A stretch of DNA of 64,000 nt from JAEINY01 sp942490535 (lineage in GTDB: Bacteria > Bacteroidota > Bacteroidia > Bacteroidales > Marinilabiliaceae), in assembly GCA_942490535.1 (NCBI GenBank), contig CALNXQ010000002.1:124001-188000 (forward strand), written 5' to 3'. The position numbers were made by a program, and so were the translations under genes. The notes beneath the pieces are model-generated. The model was given only the letters and a program-made list of their open reading frames with translations. It had not been told where the DNA came from and ran no database searches. Below, one piece after another: positions 62,253-64,000 of the stretch (positions within the stretch are counted from its first letter, which is position 1; each line of letters starts with the position of its first letter).

Positions 62253-62798
62253 CTACTCTTTTTCTACCTGCATAAAACTCAATTCCAATGGTGTTTTTCT
62301 ACCGAAAATCTTCACCATCACTTTCAATTTCTTCTTCTCTTCGTTCACTTCTTCGATTAAACCATTGAAGCCGTTAAATGGCCCGTCAATAACTTTAACC
62401 GTTTCACCCACGAAATAAGGTACATTGATTTCCTCATCTGAATCATTCAGCTCATCAACTTTTCCTAAAATTCGATTTACTTCAGATTGACGCAGAGGCG
62501 TTGGTGTTTCATCATTATCCCCTAAGAACCCAATCACATTGGGAATACTTCTTAAGATATGAGGAATTTCACCTACCATAGCAGCTTCGACCAACACATA
62601 ACCAGGCAAATAAGGACGTTCCTTACTGACCTTTTTTCCATTACGTATTTGATACACTTTTTCAGTAGGAATTAACACCTGACTCACATAGTCGCTCAAA
62701 TCCAACCGGGAAACTTCAAACTCAACGTATTCTTTTACTTTCTTCTCTTTCCCTCCAATTGCCCGGAGAACATACCATTTTCTATCGACTTCGGCCAT
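62253..62798 (-). CDS. nusG: Transcription antitermination factor NusG
   Basis: A 181-aa protein. The NGN domain begins KWYVLRAIGGKEKKVKEYVE, continues with RPYLPGYVLVEA, and the KOW domain has GETVKVIDGPFNGFNGLIEE. It couples RNA polymerase to Rho or the ribosome. It is placed between secE and rplK, the standard bacterial order; the 105-bp gap to rplK has no obvious signal. Confidence 0.98.
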   Translation of the reverse strand: MAEVDRKWYVLRAIGGKEKKVKEYVEFEVSRLDLSDYVSQVLIPTEKVYQIRNGKKVSKERPYLPGYVLVEAAMVGEIPHILRSIPNVIGFLGDNDETPTPLRQSEVNRILGKVDELNDSDEEINVPYFVGETVKVIDGPFNGFNGLIEEVNEEKKKLKVMVKIFGRKTPLELSFMQVEKE

Positions 62799-62816
62799 CT
62801 TTAGATCTTCTCTATA

Positions 62817-63011
62817 TTAGTAAAGGCTATTATAAATTTTATCCAATCCAAAGTCGAAAGTAGCATCCATTGCAAAGATCAACCCAGCAATAATAACCGA
62901 AGCAACCATTACAACAATCGCACTATTAGTCAACTCAGACCAAGTTGGCCAAGAAGTTTTATTAAACAATTCGTTATGAACGTCAGTGAAATATGCCTTT
63001 ATCTTATTCAT
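62817..63011 (-). CDS. secE: Preprotein translocase subunit SecE
   Basis: A 64-aa short SecE with a single transmembrane helix (about 30-50) preceded by the amphipathic segment VHNELFNKTSWPTWSEL, the family signature. It stabilises SecY in the translocon. It lies between tRNA-Trp and nusG. Confidence 0.95.
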   Translation of the reverse strand: MNKIKAYFTDVHNELFNKTSWPTWSELTNSAIVVMVASVIIAGLIFAMDATFDFGLDKIYNSLY

Positions 63012-63068
63012 AATAGTATTTCATTAAGCTGCCCATTTTAATATTTACATTTCTTAAAACCGGCATTT

Positions 63069-63144
63069 TGGCACGGGAGGAGCGACTCGAACGCCCGACA
63101 CCTGGTTTTGGAGACCAGTGCTCTACCAACTGAGCTACACCCGT
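63069..63144 (-). tRNA. tRNA-Trp (anticodon CCA)
   Basis: The minus strand folds as a tRNA with anticodon loop CTCCAAA, giving CCA (Trp). The D-loop is AGCTCAGTTGGTAGAGC, the T-loop TTCGAGT, and the 3' CCA is encoded (63071-63069). The acceptor stem has one apparent U-U mismatch at position 6-67. A tRNA-Trp between tuf and secE is the usual arrangement. Confidence 0.95.
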
Positions 63145-63154
63145 AATTTAAAAA

Positions 63155-63172
63155 CCGGGAATGATTTCCCGG
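63155..63172 (-). terminator. Intrinsic terminator of tuf
   Basis: A 7-bp G/C-rich stem (63155-63161 with 63166-63172) with a 4-nt loop, 18 bp beyond the tuf stop. On the minus strand TTTTTAAA follows. Confidence 0.75.
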
Positions 63173-63190
63173 CTTATTATATCATTGTAA

Positions 63191-64000
63191 TTATTCAACG
63201 ATTTCAGTCACCTGACCAGCACCTACTGTTCTACCACCTTCACGGATAGCGAAACGTAAACCTTGGTTCAAAGCAACAGGGTAGATCAATTGAACAGTGA
63301 TAGTTACGTTATCACCTGGCATTACCATTTCAGTTCCTTCCGGAAGAGAGATCTCACCAGTTACGTCTAATGTACGCAAATAGAACTGAGGACGGTATTT
63401 ATTGTGGAAAGGAGTGTGACGACCACCTTCTTCTTTCTTCAACACGTAAATCTCAGCTTTAAATTTAGTGTGAGGATTGATTGATCCTGGCTTAGCCAAC
63501 ACCATACCACGCTTGATCTCGTTTTTATCAATACCACGCATCAATAAACCTACGTTATCACCAGCCTCTCCGCGATCCAAAATCTTACGGAACATCTCAA
63601 CACCAGTACATACAGTCTTCCTACCTTCAGCGCCAAGACCAATGATCTGCATTTCTTCACCAGTTTTGATTACACCAGTTTCAATACGACCAGTAGCAAC
63701 AGTTCCACGACCAGTAATAGAGAATACATCTTCAACAGGCATTAGGAAAGGCTTGTCAATATCACGTGGAGGAAGTTCGATCCAAGTATCAACAGCATCC
63801 ATCAAATCCATGATTTTGTCAACCCACTGAGGATCGTTATTCAATCCACCAAGAGCAGAACCCATGATAACAGGAGAGTTATCACCGTCGAAATCATAGA
63901 AGCTCAACAAATCACGAACTTCCATCTCAACTAGCTCTAACAATTCCTCATCATCTACCATGTCCACTTTATTCAAGAAAACAACGATACGAGGAACGTT
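63191..64000 (-). CDS. tuf: Elongation factor Tu, C-terminal part
   Basis: The frame is open to the window edge, so the N-terminal P-loop is outside. The visible part starts NVPRIVVFLNKVDMVDD, with the NKxD guanine motif, and contains domain II (GRGTVATGRIETGVIK) and domain III (YRPQFYLRTLDVTGEI, VTITVQLIYPVAL). It ends REGGRTVGAGQVTEIVE. EF-Tu carries aminoacyl-tRNA to the ribosome. An internal TTG start would be artificial. Confidence 0.98.
   Translation of the reverse strand, partial: NVPRIVVFLNKVDMVDDEELLELVEMEVRDLLSFYDFDGDNSPVIMGSALGGLNNDPQWVDKIMDLMDAVDTWIELPPRDIDKPFLMPVEDVFSITGRGTVATGRIETGVIKTGEEMQIIGLGAEGRKTVCTGVEMFRKILDRGEAGDNVGLLMRGIDKNEIKRGMVLAKPGSINPHTKFKAEIYVLKKEEGGRHTPFHNKYRPQFYLRTLDVTGEISLPEGTEMVMPGDNVTITVQLIYPVALNQGLRFAIREGGRTVGAGQVTEIVE

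Overview
The window reads as a chromosomal segment of an anaerobic or facultatively anaerobic member of the Bacteroidota, probably near Marinilabiliales/Bacteroidales. The evidence is Bacteroidota-type promoters (TTTG, about 20 nt, TAnnTTTG), a DUF3467 gene beside rpoC, a LytTR/LytS two-component pair, a NamZ/AmiE-type muropeptide locus, and few obvious Shine-Dalgarno sites. Family placement rests on recognition of protein motifs; no database search was possible.

Layout. (1) 2-241 is the end of a 6-phosphogluconolactonase gene, followed by a spacer with a 21-bp repeat. (2) 607-5238 is hypFCDE, the [NiFe] cofactor assembly genes. (3) 5353-17483 is a large operon for a group 4 (Mbh/Ech-like), membrane-bound, ion-translocating [NiFe] hydrogenase. 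It starts with a flavin/FeS module resembling sulfhydrogenase beta/gamma (AsrA/AsrB-like) and carries a complete Mrp-type antiporter set. A maturation protease, hypA and hypB follow, to 19149. (4) 19227-23504 (minus strand) holds a LytTR regulator, its LytS-like kinase and an acyl-CoA dehydrogenase. (5) 23763-26931 is a repeat island: an IS200-like single-tyrosine transposase gene, a tandem array of about 262-bp units arranged as 523-bp dimers, and a 22-bp repeat cluster. (6) 27023-30546 (minus) holds hydG, an [FeFe] H-cluster maturase, and a chemoreceptor. (7) 30698-42709 (minus) is an [FeFe] hydrogenase operon. It encodes a HydABC trimer, two sensory-type [FeFe] hydrogenase homologues (one with PAS), a SpoIIE phosphatase, two stand-alone HATPase proteins, two DRTGG proteins, a PHP protein and two thioredoxin-like [2Fe-2S] proteins. 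(8) 42926-43762 (plus) is a universal stress protein. (9) 43765-47255 (minus) is a second, slimmer [FeFe] trimer. (10) 47532-51699 holds an AlbA_2-type protein, a muropeptide-salvage pair and DUF3467. (11) 51775-64000 (minus) is the rpoC-rpoB-rplL-rplJ-rplA-rplK-nusG-secE-tRNA-Trp-tuf housekeeping block.

How it fits together. About 47 kb carries three catalytic hydrogenases of two unrelated metal types, with all six hyp genes for the [NiFe] enzyme but only hydG for the [FeFe] enzymes. A plausible model is that HydABC-type enzymes exchange electrons among H2, ferredoxin and NAD(H). The Mbh-Mrp complex would couple H2 turnover with ferredoxin or NAD(P)H to a Na+/H+ gradient. The sensor hydrogenase, SpoIIE and HATPase genes would report H2 or redox state to an unidentified target. 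This model is inference.

Most intriguing are the H2-sensing/partner-switch-like cassette, the diaphorase-plus-Mbh-plus-full-Mrp operon, the tnpA-derived higher-order tandem array, and heptamer-phased repeats filling several intergenic gaps of the hydrogenase operons.
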